Assembly (NCBI GenBank): GCA_024404815.1
Contig: JAKSPL010000008.1
Span: 1 to 64,000 of the forward strand
DNA from: Oscillospiraceae bacterium
GTDB taxonomy: Bacteria > Bacillota > Clostridia > Oscillospirales > Ruminococcaceae
Reading direction: 5' to 3'
DNA: 64,000 nucleotides
Shown: positions 25,012 through 33,220 of the stretch, one piece after another
Layout: the number at the start of each line of letters is the position of its first letter
Position numbering within the stretch: the first letter of the stretch is position 1
Translations under genes and position numbers: made by a program
Notes under the pieces: model-generated
Databases searched by the model: none
What the model was told of the DNA's origin: nothing
What the model saw: the letters and a program-made list of their open reading frames with translations, nothing else

Positions 25012-25935
25012 ATGGCTAATTTTACCGCAAAAGACGTCAATGATCTGCGTAAATCCACAGGCGTTGGTCTGATGGACTGCAAAAAGGCTCTGACCGAAGC
25101 TGACGGCGATGTCGAAAAGGCAATCGTTATCCTGCGTGAAAAAGGTCTGGCTAACCAGGCGAAGAAGGCTGACAGAATCGCCGCTGAAGGTGCTGTTATC
25201 GCTGTTACCAACGCTGACAATACCGCTGGTGCGATCGTTGAAGTAAACTCTGAGACCGACTTTGTTGCACAGAACGAAGAATTCACCGCATTCTGCGAAG
25301 GTCTGGCTCAGACCGTTCTCACCGAGAACCCTGCTGACCTCGATGCACTCAAGGCTGCTAAGTTCAACGGCGGCAGCATGACTGTTAAGGAAGCTCTGGA
25401 CGAGATCTTCCTCAAGTTCCGCGAGAATCTCCAGATCCGTCGTTTCGCTCGTGTCGAAGGCGTTGTCAAAGAGTACGTTCACTTCAACAAGAAAGAAGGC
25501 GTTCTCGTTGCTGCTTCCTGCGATGCAGGCGCAACCGCTGACGTTCTCGAATGCCTCAACGACGTTGCTCTCCAGGCTGACGCTATGAAGGCTACCTACC
25601 TCACCAAGGAAGAAGTTCCGGCTGACACCATCGAGCAGGAAAAGAAGATCGTTATGGCTCAGATGGCTGAGGATCCCAAGATGGCTGGCAAGCCTGAAGC
25701 TGTTCTCGCAAAGATCGCAGAGGGCAAGCTTGGCGTTTACTATCGTGACAACTGCCTGCTCTGCCAGGAATTTGTCAAGGGCGAGGGCGAAACCATTGAG
25801 CAGTATGTCAAGACCTGCGGCAAGAAGGTTGGCTCTGACATCACCATCAACAGCTTCGTTCGCTTCGTCTGCGGCGAGGGCATTGAAAAGCGCGTTGACG
25901 ATTTCGCTGGCGAGATCGCTTCCATGCTGAAATAA
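25012..25935 (+). CDS. tsf: Elongation factor Ts
   Basis: The guanine-nucleotide exchange factor of EF-Tu, 307 aa. It starts with the UBA-like TsF domain (FTAKDVNDLRKSTGVGLMDC), the hallmark ALTEADGDVEKAIVILREKG, and the second signature EVNSETDFVAQNEEF. ATG 25012 has ACGGAGG about 9 nt upstream. Co-transcribed with rpsB; a strong bidirectional terminator follows. Confidence 0.97.
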   Translation: MANFTAKDVNDLRKSTGVGLMDCKKALTEADGDVEKAIVILREKGLANQAKKADRIAAEGAVIAVTNADNTAGAIVEVNSETDFVAQNEEFTAFCEGLAQTVLTENPADLDALKAAKFNGGSMTVKEALDEIFLKFRENLQIRRFARVEGVVKEYVHFNKKEGVLVAASCDAGATADVLECLNDVALQADAMKATYLTKEEVPADTIEQEKKIVMAQMAEDPKMAGKPEAVLAKIAEGKLGVYYRDNCLLCQEFVKGEGETIEQYVKTCGKKVGSDITINSFVRFVCGEGIEKRVDDFAGEIASMLK

Positions 25936-25954
25936 TCCCTTTTCAAATAAACTG

Positions 25955-26001
25955 AAAATCCCCCGATTGCATCTGTCAGGCGATGCAGTCGGGGGATTTG
26001 T
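25955..26001. terminator. Bidirectional terminator after tsf
   Basis: Stem AAATCCCCCGATTGCATC (25956-25973) with GATGCAGTCGGGGGATTT (25982-25999). T-tracts follow on both sides; it serves tsf and the leftward gene ending at 26002. Confidence 0.88.
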
Positions 26002-26724
26002 TTATTCCTTCTTTTTCCTTGCGGACGATCCGTGTCCGATTTTACGGTACAGCAGACTCTCCGGTACAAGCAAGTCGTCATGCCGTCCGGATATGGGCGG
26101 TGCTGTCAGCATCATGTCGCGCTCCGATTCAGAAAGAGATACAATTTCTTCGCTGTTATTATGTCGATACACCAGCACAGCCGTCCCGATCGGGAGCGCG
26201 TTCTGACGGTCGTACTGTTCCGTAGATGTCCACGGAAATCGTCGGTAACGCGGGAAAAACTGCCCGTACAGCAGGCATTTTTGCTGTGAGGGGATCTCTA
26301 TCAGATAGACAATTACGCGCTGACTTGTTTTCCCGATTTGTTCGGTCAGCCCGCAATAATCCGCAATTTCGCCGCAAACCGCCGGTGTATCCGCATGGAT
26401 CGGTACGAAGCGAATGGCATCGAACAATACCCAACTGACTGCTGCGGCAATCAGCGCGAACAATACGGCAACTATTCTTTCACCCAGCGCATCCGCTTTC
26501 ACCGCGGACACAACGAAACAGACCGTCAGACCTGCGAAGAACAGCAAACCAACGGTTTTCAATGAGAATATTCGCCGCAGCACGGATGTCTGCTTTTTCG
26601 GGAGCGTGTCGCGCAGCATTTCGGGGATATAGCTATGCTCCATCTGCTGAAACTCTGTCAGCGGATAACGGAAACGGAACTTTTCCTGTACTGCCGATCG
26701 AAAATACCAAATATTGTGATTCAT
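26002..26724 (-). CDS. Uncharacterised membrane protein
   Basis: I do not recognise this 240-aa protein. Two close membrane spans (VGLLFFAGLTVCFVVSAV and IVAVLFALIAAAVSWVLF, about residues 60-105) are followed by a soluble region of about 130 residues with a beta-rich look (VYLIEIPSQQKCLLYGQFFP, AVLVYRHNNSEEIVSLSE). The C-terminus is basic (ARKKKE). ATG 26724 has GGTGACAG close by. The gene sits only 10-15 nt behind the glycyl-tRNA synthetase terminator on the same strand, so no separate promoter fits in between; it may depend on readthrough or on a promoter inside glyS. Confidence 0.7.
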   Translation of the reverse strand: MNHNIWYFRSAVQEKFRFRYPLTEFQQMEHSYIPEMLRDTLPKKQTSVLRRIFSLKTVGLLFFAGLTVCFVVSAVKADALGERIVAVLFALIAAAVSWVLFDAIRFVPIHADTPAVCGEIADYCGLTEQIGKTSQRVIVYLIEIPSQQKCLLYGQFFPRYRRFPWTSTEQYDRQNALPIGTAVLVYRHNNSEEIVSLSESERDMMLTAPPISGRHDDLLVPESLLYRKIGHGSSARKKKE

Positions 26725-26734
26725 ACTGTCACCA

Positions 26735-26778
26735 TATAAAAAGCCGCGCATTTACGCTGATATGTAAATGCGCGGCTT
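26735..26778 (-). terminator. Terminator of glycyl-tRNA synthetase gene
   Basis: Minus strand AAGCCGCGCATTTAC (26778-26764) pairs with GTAAATGCGCGGCTT (26755-26741), then TTTTATA. It lies directly before the next gene on the same strand. Confidence 0.88.
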
Positions 26779-26786
26779 CATAGTTC

Positions 26787-28178
26787 TCAGAAGTTGATTT
26801 TATCCTGAATATAACCGAGCACTTCGGAAATCGGCATACGAACCTGTTCCATCGTGTCGCGGTCACGGACAGTTACACAACCGTCCTTCTCAGCGGTGTC
26901 GAAATCGTAGGTGATGCAGAACGGTGTACCGATCTCATCCTCACGGCGATAACGCTTGCCAATCGAACCGGTATCGTCGAAATCGACCATGAAGTGCTTC
27001 GACAGAACGTCGTACACCTCAGTACGTGCTTTTTCGGAGAGCTTCTTGGAAAGCGGCAGGACTGCACACTTGAACGGTGCGAGTGCCGGATGGAAGCGCA
27101 TAACAGTACGCTTGTCCTCCTTGCCGTCTGCGGAGAGATCTTCCTCGTCGTAAGCCTCGGTCACAACGGACAGGAACAGACGCTCCACACCCAGCGACGG
27201 CTCGATGACATACGGGATGTACTTCTCGTTCGTTTCGGGATCGAAGTATTCCAGCGACTTGCCGGAAGTATTGATATGCTGGGTAAGGTCGTAGTCGGTA
27301 CGGTCAGCAACGCCCCAGAGTTCGCCCCAGCCAAACGGGAACAGATACTCAAAGTCAGTCGTTGCTTTCGAATAGAAGCACAGTTCCTCAGGAGAATGGT
27401 CACGCAAACGGATATTCTCCTCTTTCAGACCGAGGTCAAGCAGGAACTGACGGCAGTTGGAACGCCATGTCTGGAACCATTCGAGGTCGGTGCCGGGCTT
27501 GCAGAAGAATTCCAGCTCCATCTGTTCGAACTCACGCACACGGAAAATGAAGTTGCCGGGTGTGATCTCGTTACGGAAGGACTTACCGATCTGACCAACG
27601 CCGAACGGTACCTTTTTACGGGTAGTACGCTGAATATTTGCGAAGTTGACAAAGATGCCCTGTGCAGTTTCGGGACGGAGGTACAGCTCAGATTTGCTGT
27701 CCTCGGTAACACCTTGAAACGTCTTGAACATCAGGTTGAACTGACGGATATCGGTGAAGTTTGCCTTGCCGCAGTTCGGGCAGGTGATGCCCTTGTCGCG
27801 GATGTAGTCCATCATCTGCTCGTTCGACCAGCCTGCAACATTTGTGCCGTCGAAATCTTCGATGAGGTTGTCTGCACGGTGACGAGTTTTGCACTCCTTG
27901 CAGTCCATCAGCGGATCGGAGAAACCGCCGATATGACCGGATGCTACCCAAGTCTGCGGATTCATCAGAATCGCGCTGTCCAAGCCGACATTGTACGGGC
28001 ATTCCTGTACAAAACGCTTCCACCATGCCTTTTTGATGTTGTTTTTCAGCTCAACACCCAGAGGACCATAATCCCATGTGTTTGCAAGACCGCCGTAGAT
28101 CTCGGAGCCTGCGTACACAAAGCCTCTGCCCTGACAGAGCGCAACGAGCTGTTCCATTTTTTTCTCGGTATTTTTCAT
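26787..28178 (-). CDS. glyS: Glycyl-tRNA synthetase, dimeric single-chain type
   Basis: Charges tRNA-Gly; 463 aa, the alpha-2 (eukaryote/archaea-like) form rather than the bacterial alpha2-beta2 enzyme. Class II motifs: motif 1 region [16 protein letters not shown], motif 2 [19 protein letters not shown] and motif 3 [14 protein letters not shown] zinc-ribbon-like insertion carries CKECKTRHR and CPNCGKANF. The C-terminal anticodon-binding domain ([12 protein letters not shown] ... [17 protein letters not shown]) is complete. The Shine-Dalgarno AAAGGCGG lies somewhat far (about 12 nt) from ATG 28178. No T-box is present upstream; the leader is only about 30 nt. Confidence 0.97.
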   Translation of the reverse strand: MKNTEKKMEQLVALCQGRGFVYAGSEIYGGLANTWDYGPLGVELKNNIKKAWWKRFVQECPYNVGLDSAILMNPQTWVASGHIGGFSDPLMDCKECKTRHRADNLIEDFDGTNVAGWSNEQMMDYIRDKGITCPNCGKANFTDIRQFNLMFKTFQGVTEDSKSELYLRPETAQGIFVNFANIQRTTRKKVPFGVGQIGKSFRNEITPGNFIFRVREFEQMELEFFCKPGTDLEWFQTWRSNCRQFLLDLGLKEENIRLRDHSPEELCFYSKATTDFEYLFPFGWGELWGVADRTDYDLTQHINTSGKSLEYFDPETNEKYIPYVIEPSLGVERLFLSVVTEAYDEEDLSADGKEDKRTVMRFHPALAPFKCAVLPLSKKLSEKARTEVYDVLSKHFMVDFDDTGSIGKRYRREDEIGTPFCITYDFDTAEKDGCVTVRDRDTMEQVRMPISEVLGYIQDKINF

Positions 28179-28216
28179 TTCGGTATGAAACCGCCTTTCA
28201 TTAGTCTATCCATTAT

Positions 28217-28245
28217 ATTATATCGCTCTTTTGCCGAATTGTCAA
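28217..28245 (-). promoter_or_regulatory. Promoter of glycyl-tRNA synthetase gene
   Basis: Minus strand TTGACA (28245-28240), 17-nt spacer, TATAAT (28222-28217): full consensus. Confidence 0.85.
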
Positions 28246-28270
28246 GCAATTTTTGGAATCTCACGGCATG

Positions 28271-28303
28271 AAAAACTCCGATGGGCGCATATCCCATCGG
28301 AGT
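28271..28303 (-). terminator. Terminator of PAP2 phosphatase gene
   Basis: Minus strand ACTCCGATGGG (28303-28293) pairs with CCCATCGGAGT (28285-28275), then TTTTTC. Confidence 0.85.
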
Positions 28304-28311
28304 CGTACAGA

Positions 28312-28869
28312 TTATTTTTTCGGTGTACAGCCGTCCCATTGTTTTCTGCCGCGGAAAAGCTTATCGCAGAGCAGAAGTCCGACAAATGCAAACACAACGC
28401 CAAAGCAGAAACCTGCCAGCACATCGGTCGGATAATGCACATAGAGGTACATTCTCGAAAATGCGATCACTACTGCAAGAATCAGCGCAGGAATGCCCCA
28501 CTGCCGCTTCCAGAAGCAGATAGACGTTGCCACTGCAAACGATGCCTGTGTATGTCCCGACGGGAACGAAAAATCGTCAGGGGCTTTCACCAGCAGCATT
28601 GACTGCATCGCCGTATTCACATCATACGGGCGGATACGGGCGATCAGCGGCTTCAAAATGACATTGCCGCACAGCAGACAGAGGATCAGCGCAATCGCCG
28701 CAACGTGTGCATATTTGCGTGTTCTTTTCGGAATAAAGCCGAGAAGCGTCAGGGCGATCCAGAACCAGCCCCCATCCGCTAAAAATGTCACGATCGGCAT
28801 TACTGTGTCGAGAAATCCGCAGCGCAGATTCGACTGTATCCAGTCGAGCACCGTAAATTCCCAATCCAT
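28312..28869 (-). CDS. PAP2 family membrane phosphatase
   Basis: A membrane acid phosphatase of 185 aa with about five spans and the three PAP2 motifs: KPLIARIRPYD, FPSGHT and SRMYLYVHYPTDVLAG. All catalytic residues (Lys, Arg, both His and Asp) are present. The family includes BcrC-type undecaprenyl diphosphate phosphatases, which recycle the lipid carrier for cell-wall synthesis, and other lipid phosphatases; length and motifs fit BcrC-like members but the substrate is inferred. The ATG at 28869 has GGAAGTG 7 nt upstream. Confidence 0.88.
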   Translation of the reverse strand: MDWEFTVLDWIQSNLRCGFLDTVMPIVTFLADGGWFWIALTLLGFIPKRTRKYAHVAAIALILCLLCGNVILKPLIARIRPYDVNTAMQSMLLVKAPDDFSFPSGHTQASFAVATSICFWKRQWGIPALILAVVIAFSRMYLYVHYPTDVLAGFCFGVVFAFVGLLLCDKLFRGRKQWDGCTPKK

Positions 28870-28960
28870 ATTTCACACTTCCTTTCAAAAATCCATTCAG
28901 TCACGATTACTATTATAGCAGAATCATCGGATTTTGTCGAGAAAGCTCGGCGCTTTGTAA

Positions 28961-29248
28961 CTATTTTGTAACCATCAGGAATTGCAAGCCGTAAAGCAGC
29001 AAAAGCGCAGGGATTCCGCCAACGCCCCCAACGAGCAGCGTACAGGCCGTCAGCGGCGGCTGAAACCCAAACGCATCTCCATAATAATGGCAGAGCAGCA
29101 GGCCGACGACACCGCTCCCTGCACCCAGCAGCAGCGACAGCAGCCGATGCTTTTGCCGCAGATATGTAATCGCCGCCCACAAAAGCCATACTGCGATGAT
29201 CAGATACAGCGTCATTTGCGGTGTACACATACGTTTCAGCTCGTCCAT
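28961..29248 (-). CDS. BofA-like membrane protein (pro-sigma-K processing inhibitor family)
   Basis: A 95-aa membrane protein with three hydrophobic segments. The C-terminal half (LLSLLLGAGSGVVGLLL ... FQPPLTACTLLVGGVGGIPA) matches the BofA pattern, where a Pro-containing loop lies between two spans and ends GVxGxPxxxLL. BofA in Bacillus holds the SpoIVFB protease inactive in the forespore membrane. ATG 29248 has GGAGGA 8 nt upstream, and this RBS overlaps the stop of the preceding small gene, so it is the last gene of a four-gene operon. Identification rests on pattern, not on a search. Confidence 0.65.
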   Translation of the reverse strand: MDELKRMCTPQMTLYLIIAVWLLWAAITYLRQKHRLLSLLLGAGSGVVGLLLCHYYGDAFGFQPPLTACTLLVGGVGGIPALLLLYGLQFLMVTK

Positions 29249-29261
29249 GCCCGTTTCCTCC

Positions 29262-29483
29262 TCACAGCAAAATATAGCCAAGTGCCAGCAGAAGCTTTTT
29301 GTCACAGTTCTCCTTTGACACAAGCCACAAAAATGCCAGCAGGAGCAAGGTATCGCCATCCGTTTTCTCGGTCAGACTGCCCTGTACGGTATCCCTTTTC
29401 GGCGGTTTCGGAAGCGGCAGCGGCGGTCGTTTCGGCGGACATTGCCTGCCCTGCGGCATTTGAAACGGAAACACATTTGCCAT
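29262..29483 (-). CDS. Small Pro-rich protein of the BofA-linked operon
   Basis: Unknown function. A 73-aa protein whose first half is rich in Pro, Gln and Lys (QGRQCPPKRPPLPLPKPPKR) and whose second half is a hydrophobic segment: DTLLLLAFLWLVSKENCDKK, then LLLALGYILL. It could sit in the membrane as a hairpin or bind at its surface. ATG 29483 has GGAGGA 7 nt upstream, which supports a real gene. Only 12-13 nt separate it from both neighbours. With a BofA-like protein downstream, a sporulation role is a reasonable guess. Confidence 0.7.
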   Translation of the reverse strand: MANVFPFQMPQGRQCPPKRPPLPLPKPPKRDTVQGSLTEKTDGDTLLLLAFLWLVSKENCDKKLLLALGYILL

Positions 29484-29495
29484 ATGCTGTCCTCC

Positions 29496-29852
29496 TCAAA
29501 ACCCTGCCAACAGGTCATCCAGCATCCCCTGTTCTTTCAGCACAGACGCCGCAGAACAGAGCCGCAGAAGCCTCACCGCATTGTCCACACGTTCCTTGCG
29601 CGGCGCACTTAAATGCGGCTTCAATGCCAGCAGAAGCGTGATATTCTTGTCATCTGCCGTTTGTGACATCGCCTGACTGACCGCCAACAGCTTTGCCATA
29701 TCAATCGGCGGCTCGGAACTGTCACATTCGTTTGTCTGCGGCGGCGATTCCTCGGCGGACGACTCGTTGAGCATCGCAGAAAGCTCCTGCAAATTCTGCA
29801 TCGCTTCGGGATCGGAGAGCAAAGCCTGTATCTTCCCCATCATGTCCTCCAT
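29496..29852 (-). CDS. Conserved-looking small soluble protein of the BofA-linked operon
   Basis: Unknown function, 118 aa, mostly helical. The N-terminus (IQALLSDPEAMQNLQELSAM) and C-terminus (NITLLLALKPHLSAPRKERV, DNAVRLLRLCSAASVLKEQG) are separated by an acidic, Ser/Pro-rich linker. This layout resembles small unannotated proteins I recall from other Ruminococcaceae, next to a similar partner gene. AAAGGAGG lies 10-12 nt before ATG 29852. Second gene in the operon. No membrane span or signal peptide. Confidence 0.7.
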   Translation of the reverse strand: MEDMMGKIQALLSDPEAMQNLQELSAMLNESSAEESPPQTNECDSSEPPIDMAKLLAVSQAMSQTADDKNITLLLALKPHLSAPRKERVDNAVRLLRLCSAASVLKEQGMLDDLLAGF

Positions 29853-29879
29853 ATATGCCCTGCCCTCCTTTCCAAACGG

Positions 29880-30125
29880 CTAGGATCTGCTGAATTTCTC
29901 GTAGAGTGCTTTCGCCTGTCTGCTGTTCATCATCTGATTCAGCAGTTTTGGATTACCCAGTACCTGCTGAAAATTCGACGCATCCTGCGGTTTCATCGCA
30001 GCTAGTGCCTTATCGAATTTTCCGCTTTTTAGTTCCTGTTTGAGTGTTTCCTGCGGCACCCCCAGCTTTTCGCTGACAATGCGCAAAAGCTCTGCCGTTT
30101 TCGCAGAGTCCTTCGGTATCTCCAT
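29880..30125 (-). CDS. Small helical protein, first gene of the BofA-linked operon
   Basis: Unknown function, 81 aa, acidic-basic helical protein: MEIPKDSAKTAELLRIVSEK, then LGVPQETLKQELKSGKFDKA, then repeated NPKLLNQMMNSRQAKALYEK. It shares a style (short helices with DPxxxxxL/NPKLLNQM phrases) with the next gene, so the two may be related or interact. ATG 30125 was chosen because GAAAGGAG sits 9 nt upstream; a GTG 27 nt earlier lacks a site. It is divergent from the metallophosphoesterase gene. Confidence 0.68.
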   Translation of the reverse strand: MEIPKDSAKTAELLRIVSEKLGVPQETLKQELKSGKFDKALAAMKPQDASNFQQVLGNPKLLNQMMNSRQAKALYEKFSRS

Positions 30126-30156
30126 CCCAAACCATCTCCTTTCTTCGGACACACGG

Positions 30157-30186
30157 TTGACATCTGTTCTATTTCTATGCTATAAT
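30157..30186 (+). promoter_or_regulatory. Promoter of metallophosphoesterase gene
   Basis: TTGACA (30157-30162), 18-nt spacer, TATAAT (30181-30186), close before the ATG at 30220. Confidence 0.8.
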
Positions 30187-30219
30187 CAAAGAAAACAGAA
30201 CGAAAGGCGAGAAAAACTC

Positions 30220-30735
30220 ATGCAGATTCTGGTGCTTTCCGATTCCCACGGCAGAACCGATATTCTCAGCCGTATTTTGCTCCTGCACCCCGATGCTGAC
30301 CTCATTATCCATTGCGGTGACGGCGAAAAAGAACTCGACAGCTTTCTTTCCGCGCACCCTGACTGGGCGTTCAAAATCTATCATGTCTGCGGCAACTGCG
30401 ACTACACCGAGCGCAGTCCCAGAAGCCTGACGCTGACACTCCCATTTGGTCACAAGCTGCTCGCCGTCCACGGGCATTATCTCCAATACGGCGACTTTCA
30501 CGAAAACCTTGCGCGGTTTGCAAAAGACGAAGGCGCCGATATTGCGCTGTTCGGTCATTTTCATACGCGCTGTGACATGACGCTCGACGGAGTGCGCCTG
30601 TTCAGTCCCGGAAGCTGTGCACAGCCGCGTGACGGACTGCCGCCCAGCTACGGACTGATCGACATTTTCGAAAACGGTGTTCTCACATCGCACGCTGAGC
30701 TCCCCCGCACTTCTTCATCCTATGCAGCAGACTGA
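30220..30735 (+). CDS. YfcE/MJ0936 family metallophosphodiesterase
   Basis: A cytosolic two-metal phosphodiesterase of 171 aa. The metal-binding motifs are in order: SDSHG (near the N-terminus), IIHCGDGE, HVCGNCDY, LAVHGHYLQY and FGHFHTR. The natural substrate of this small family is not settled. The ATG 30220 is preceded by GAAAGGCGAG. Single-gene unit, with a bidirectional terminator right after it. Neighbours do not reveal its role. Confidence 0.92.
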   Translation: MQILVLSDSHGRTDILSRILLLHPDADLIIHCGDGEKELDSFLSAHPDWAFKIYHVCGNCDYTERSPRSLTLTLPFGHKLLAVHGHYLQYGDFHENLARFAKDEGADIALFGHFHTRCDMTLDGVRLFSPGSCAQPRDGLPPSYGLIDIFENGVLTSHAELPRTSSSYAAD

Positions 30736-30763
30736 TACTGTGTGCGTCTGTTTCGTAAATACG

Positions 30764-30808
30764 ACAAAAACCGATATGCAGTCATATGAACTGCATATCG
30801 GTTTCTTT
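30764..30808. terminator. Bidirectional terminator after metallophosphoesterase gene
   Basis: Stem AAACCGATATGCAGT (30768-30782) with ACTGCATATCGGTTT (30790-30804). T-rich tails on both strands serve the converging genes. Confidence 0.88.
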
Positions 30809-30818
30809 TGTTTGGATA

Positions 30819-32990
30819 TTATTCTGCGTTTCCACCCTCATTGCCGCCTTCAGGTTGCTGCGGCGGAGGTGGCGGAGGATTCGTCGCGGAGGTCTGCGGC
30901 GGATTGGTCGCAGAGGTCTGCGGCGGTTCCGCTGTGGTAGGATTTGTTGCCTGTGTGGATGATGCGCTGCTTTCTGTTGAAGCAGCAGACGATTTGCTCG
31001 TTGACGATGCAGACGAACCCGAACCGGATTTGCTTGTCGTCGTTCTCGTGGTCGTAGAAGAAGTCTTACTGGTCTTGGAATAGCTTGTTTCCGCGCCCTC
31101 GACATAGTAAACGATGATCGTATAATCCTTCTGGAGGTCGATCGCAGAGCCGACACCCGGCTCGACACCGCACACAAATCCATTGCCATAAGCAACATCG
31201 TTACGTGCACGATAAATGACCTTCTGATTCAGATTGTTCGTTGTGGACGTTGTTTCGCCGCCGATTGCGTGTGCCGTTGCAAATGTGGTGGTAGTTGTTG
31301 TTGTCGATTTGGATTTCGACTTGGACTTCTTCTTGTCGGAAGTGTCCTCGACTGCCTCGGCAAAGCCCATCTCTTTGAGTTTTCCGAGATACGCCTGCAG
31401 CTTGAAGCCCTCAAAGTCTGGGATATTCTTCTTCGAAGAACCCATACTGACTTTGACCTGAACGGTGCTGCCGCTCTGGAAACCGTCGCCCTCTTTCAGT
31501 TCCTGGTCGAAAATCTGATCTTTCGGATACTCGTCGTTGTACTCATACACAGGATCCAGATCAAGCCAGCCTGCCATCTGGCTTTTCTTGACCTGGAAAT
31601 TCATACCGATAAGGCTCGGCATGACGCTGTCGTACTTGATCGGACGCGTAGTTTCCTCGGTCGACATAGCGATAATATTGCTGATGTCGGTGGTCGCTTC
31701 TGCGCTGTTGGGCATCGGTTCATTGCCGCCGCGGTTGAGTGTCTGCTGGAATGCGATCAGAACCACACCGAAAATGACAAACACCAGAATCGCGATCAGA
31801 ATCGGCACACGCAGTCTGTCCATCAAACCAACAAGTGCAGATTCTTCCTCTTCTTCCTCCGCAACGATCGGTGCAGGGCGTTTCTGCGGATTTTTCTTGA
31901 CGGCTGTACCGTTTGCAGACTTTGCAGGCGATTTTTTCTGCTGAGCTGCTGCGGCAGCTGCCGTCTGGAAGGTGGTAGTCGTACCGCTTCTGTGCGGTGC
32001 GGTATTGGCAGATGCAGGAACTTCTTCCGTTTCGCCGCTTTCAAACAGCACCGTCACAAGGTCGGTAATGGTACGGATCCGTTTGTTGCTGTCCAGCGAC
32101 AGACCGCGCATAATGCCCTCGGACACGTTCTTCGGAACACGCGGATTCAGGTCATGCGGCGGAATCAGATTGTCGTAATTCTGACGGGTATTCGCGTCTG
32201 TTGCGCGGCAGCCTGTCAGGATACGGTAAAGCACGGCACAAATGCCGTAAACATCCGTCCAAGTCCCCTGCTGCCGATTTGCAAAATATTGTTCGGGTGC
32301 TGCATAGCCGTCAAACAGTTCATCTTTCAGCTCGCTGTCGCGGGTACGGACTGCGGAGATGCAGAAACCTGTCAGCTTCAAATCGCCCTTATCAGTCACA
32401 AAAATCGTTTCGGGACTGATGCCTCTGTGCAGTACCCCTGCATTGTGCAGGATGCTGAGCGTCGTAAACAGCGGCGGGAACATTCTGCTGACGGTGCGCC
32501 AGCTGAGTTCTCCCGCATTTTCTTTCAGGTAATCCAGCAGGCTGCGGCCCTCTAAGAATTCATACACCGCATAGGTCGTATTGTTCTCTGCAAAGAGGTC
32601 CAGCGCAGGATTGAGATGCACCAGACTGCGCTGCCGTGCAAGAGATTTATTCAGCTCGGTGTACTCTGCCATCAGGGACTTATACTGCGCCAGATGGTTA
32701 TAAGCCACATTGACCAGCGTACTGTCCTTGACACGTTCACAAAGCTGTACGGGTAGATATTCACGGACTGCGACTTTGCAGCCGATATTGGTATCATATG
32801 CAAGATAGGTGATGCCTTCGCCGTTGTACTCCATCACTTTTCCGACCATATAACGGTCATGAAGTTCAGAGCCTGCCTTTAAGGCATTCGGTACTTTTGC
32901 TGCTTTGCTGTGCTGATAGCCGCATTTCGGACACGCGCCGTTTCCCGTTTTCGGGTTCATGCAGCCATAACACAAATTCATATCGCCCAT
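30819..32990 (-). CDS. Zinc-ribbon/pseudokinase/PASTA membrane protein
   Basis: A 723-aa single-pass protein built like a bacterial PASTA kinase with a twist. N-terminal zinc ribbon (C7, C10, C20, C23), a kinase-fold domain (about 45-335), a basic and acidic linker, one membrane span (about 395-420, ILIAILVFVIFGVVLIAF), and two outside PASTA-like repeats (PSLIGMNF... and IPDFEGFKLQAYLGK...), the second interrupted by a Lys/Ser/Thr-rich insert, then a Ser/Thr/Pro tail. Catalytic residues are missing: VAIK is VAVR (R76), HRD is HRG (G190), DFG is GFC (G208). The fold motifs YAAPEQY and WTDVYG are kept. So it should be an inactive pseudokinase sensing peptidoglycan. ATG 32990 has AAAGGAG 8 nt upstream. 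Confidence 0.88.
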   Translation of the reverse strand: MGDMNLCYGCMNPKTGNGACPKCGYQHSKAAKVPNALKAGSELHDRYMVGKVMEYNGEGITYLAYDTNIGCKVAVREYLPVQLCERVKDSTLVNVAYNHLAQYKSLMAEYTELNKSLARQRSLVHLNPALDLFAENNTTYAVYEFLEGRSLLDYLKENAGELSWRTVSRMFPPLFTTLSILHNAGVLHRGISPETIFVTDKGDLKLTGFCISAVRTRDSELKDELFDGYAAPEQYFANRQQGTWTDVYGICAVLYRILTGCRATDANTRQNYDNLIPPHDLNPRVPKNVSEGIMRGLSLDSNKRIRTITDLVTVLFESGETEEVPASANTAPHRSGTTTTFQTAAAAAAQQKKSPAKSANGTAVKKNPQKRPAPIVAEEEEEESALVGLMDRLRVPILIAILVFVIFGVVLIAFQQTLNRGGNEPMPNSAEATTDISNIIAMSTEETTRPIKYDSVMPSLIGMNFQVKKSQMAGWLDLDPVYEYNDEYPKDQIFDQELKEGDGFQSGSTVQVKVSMGSSKKNIPDFEGFKLQAYLGKLKEMGFAEAVEDTSDKKKSKSKSKSTTTTTTTFATAHAIGGETTSTTNNLNQKVIYRARNDVAYGNGFVCGVEPGVGSAIDLQKDYTIIVYYVEGAETSYSKTSKTSSTTTRTTTSKSGSGSSASSTSKSSAASTESSASSTQATNPTTAEPPQTSATNPPQTSATNPPPPPPQQPEGGNEGGNAE

Positions 32991-33089
32991 AGCGTCATCT
33001 CCTTTACCGCCGCACACCCCAAAGTTTTCCGTATCTGAAAAACTGCCTCTTTTGTTTGTTGTGCAGGCTGATATTTTTCTCCGTATACC

Positions 33090-33118
33090 ATTTTATCAGG
33101 AATCGGCGGTGCTGTCAA
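33090..33118 (-). promoter_or_regulatory. Promoter of the pseudokinase gene
   Basis: Minus strand TTGACA (33118-33113), 17-nt spacer, TAAAAT (33095-33090), about 95 nt before the start. Confidence 0.75.
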
Positions 33119-33220
33119 TCGTTTTCCTGCGAAAACACCGTTTTGCTTTCAAATTGTATCTTATTTGTAACGATTCCTGTGACATTTACTTGAAGTTTTC
33201 AACATTCATTTCAGAATCTA

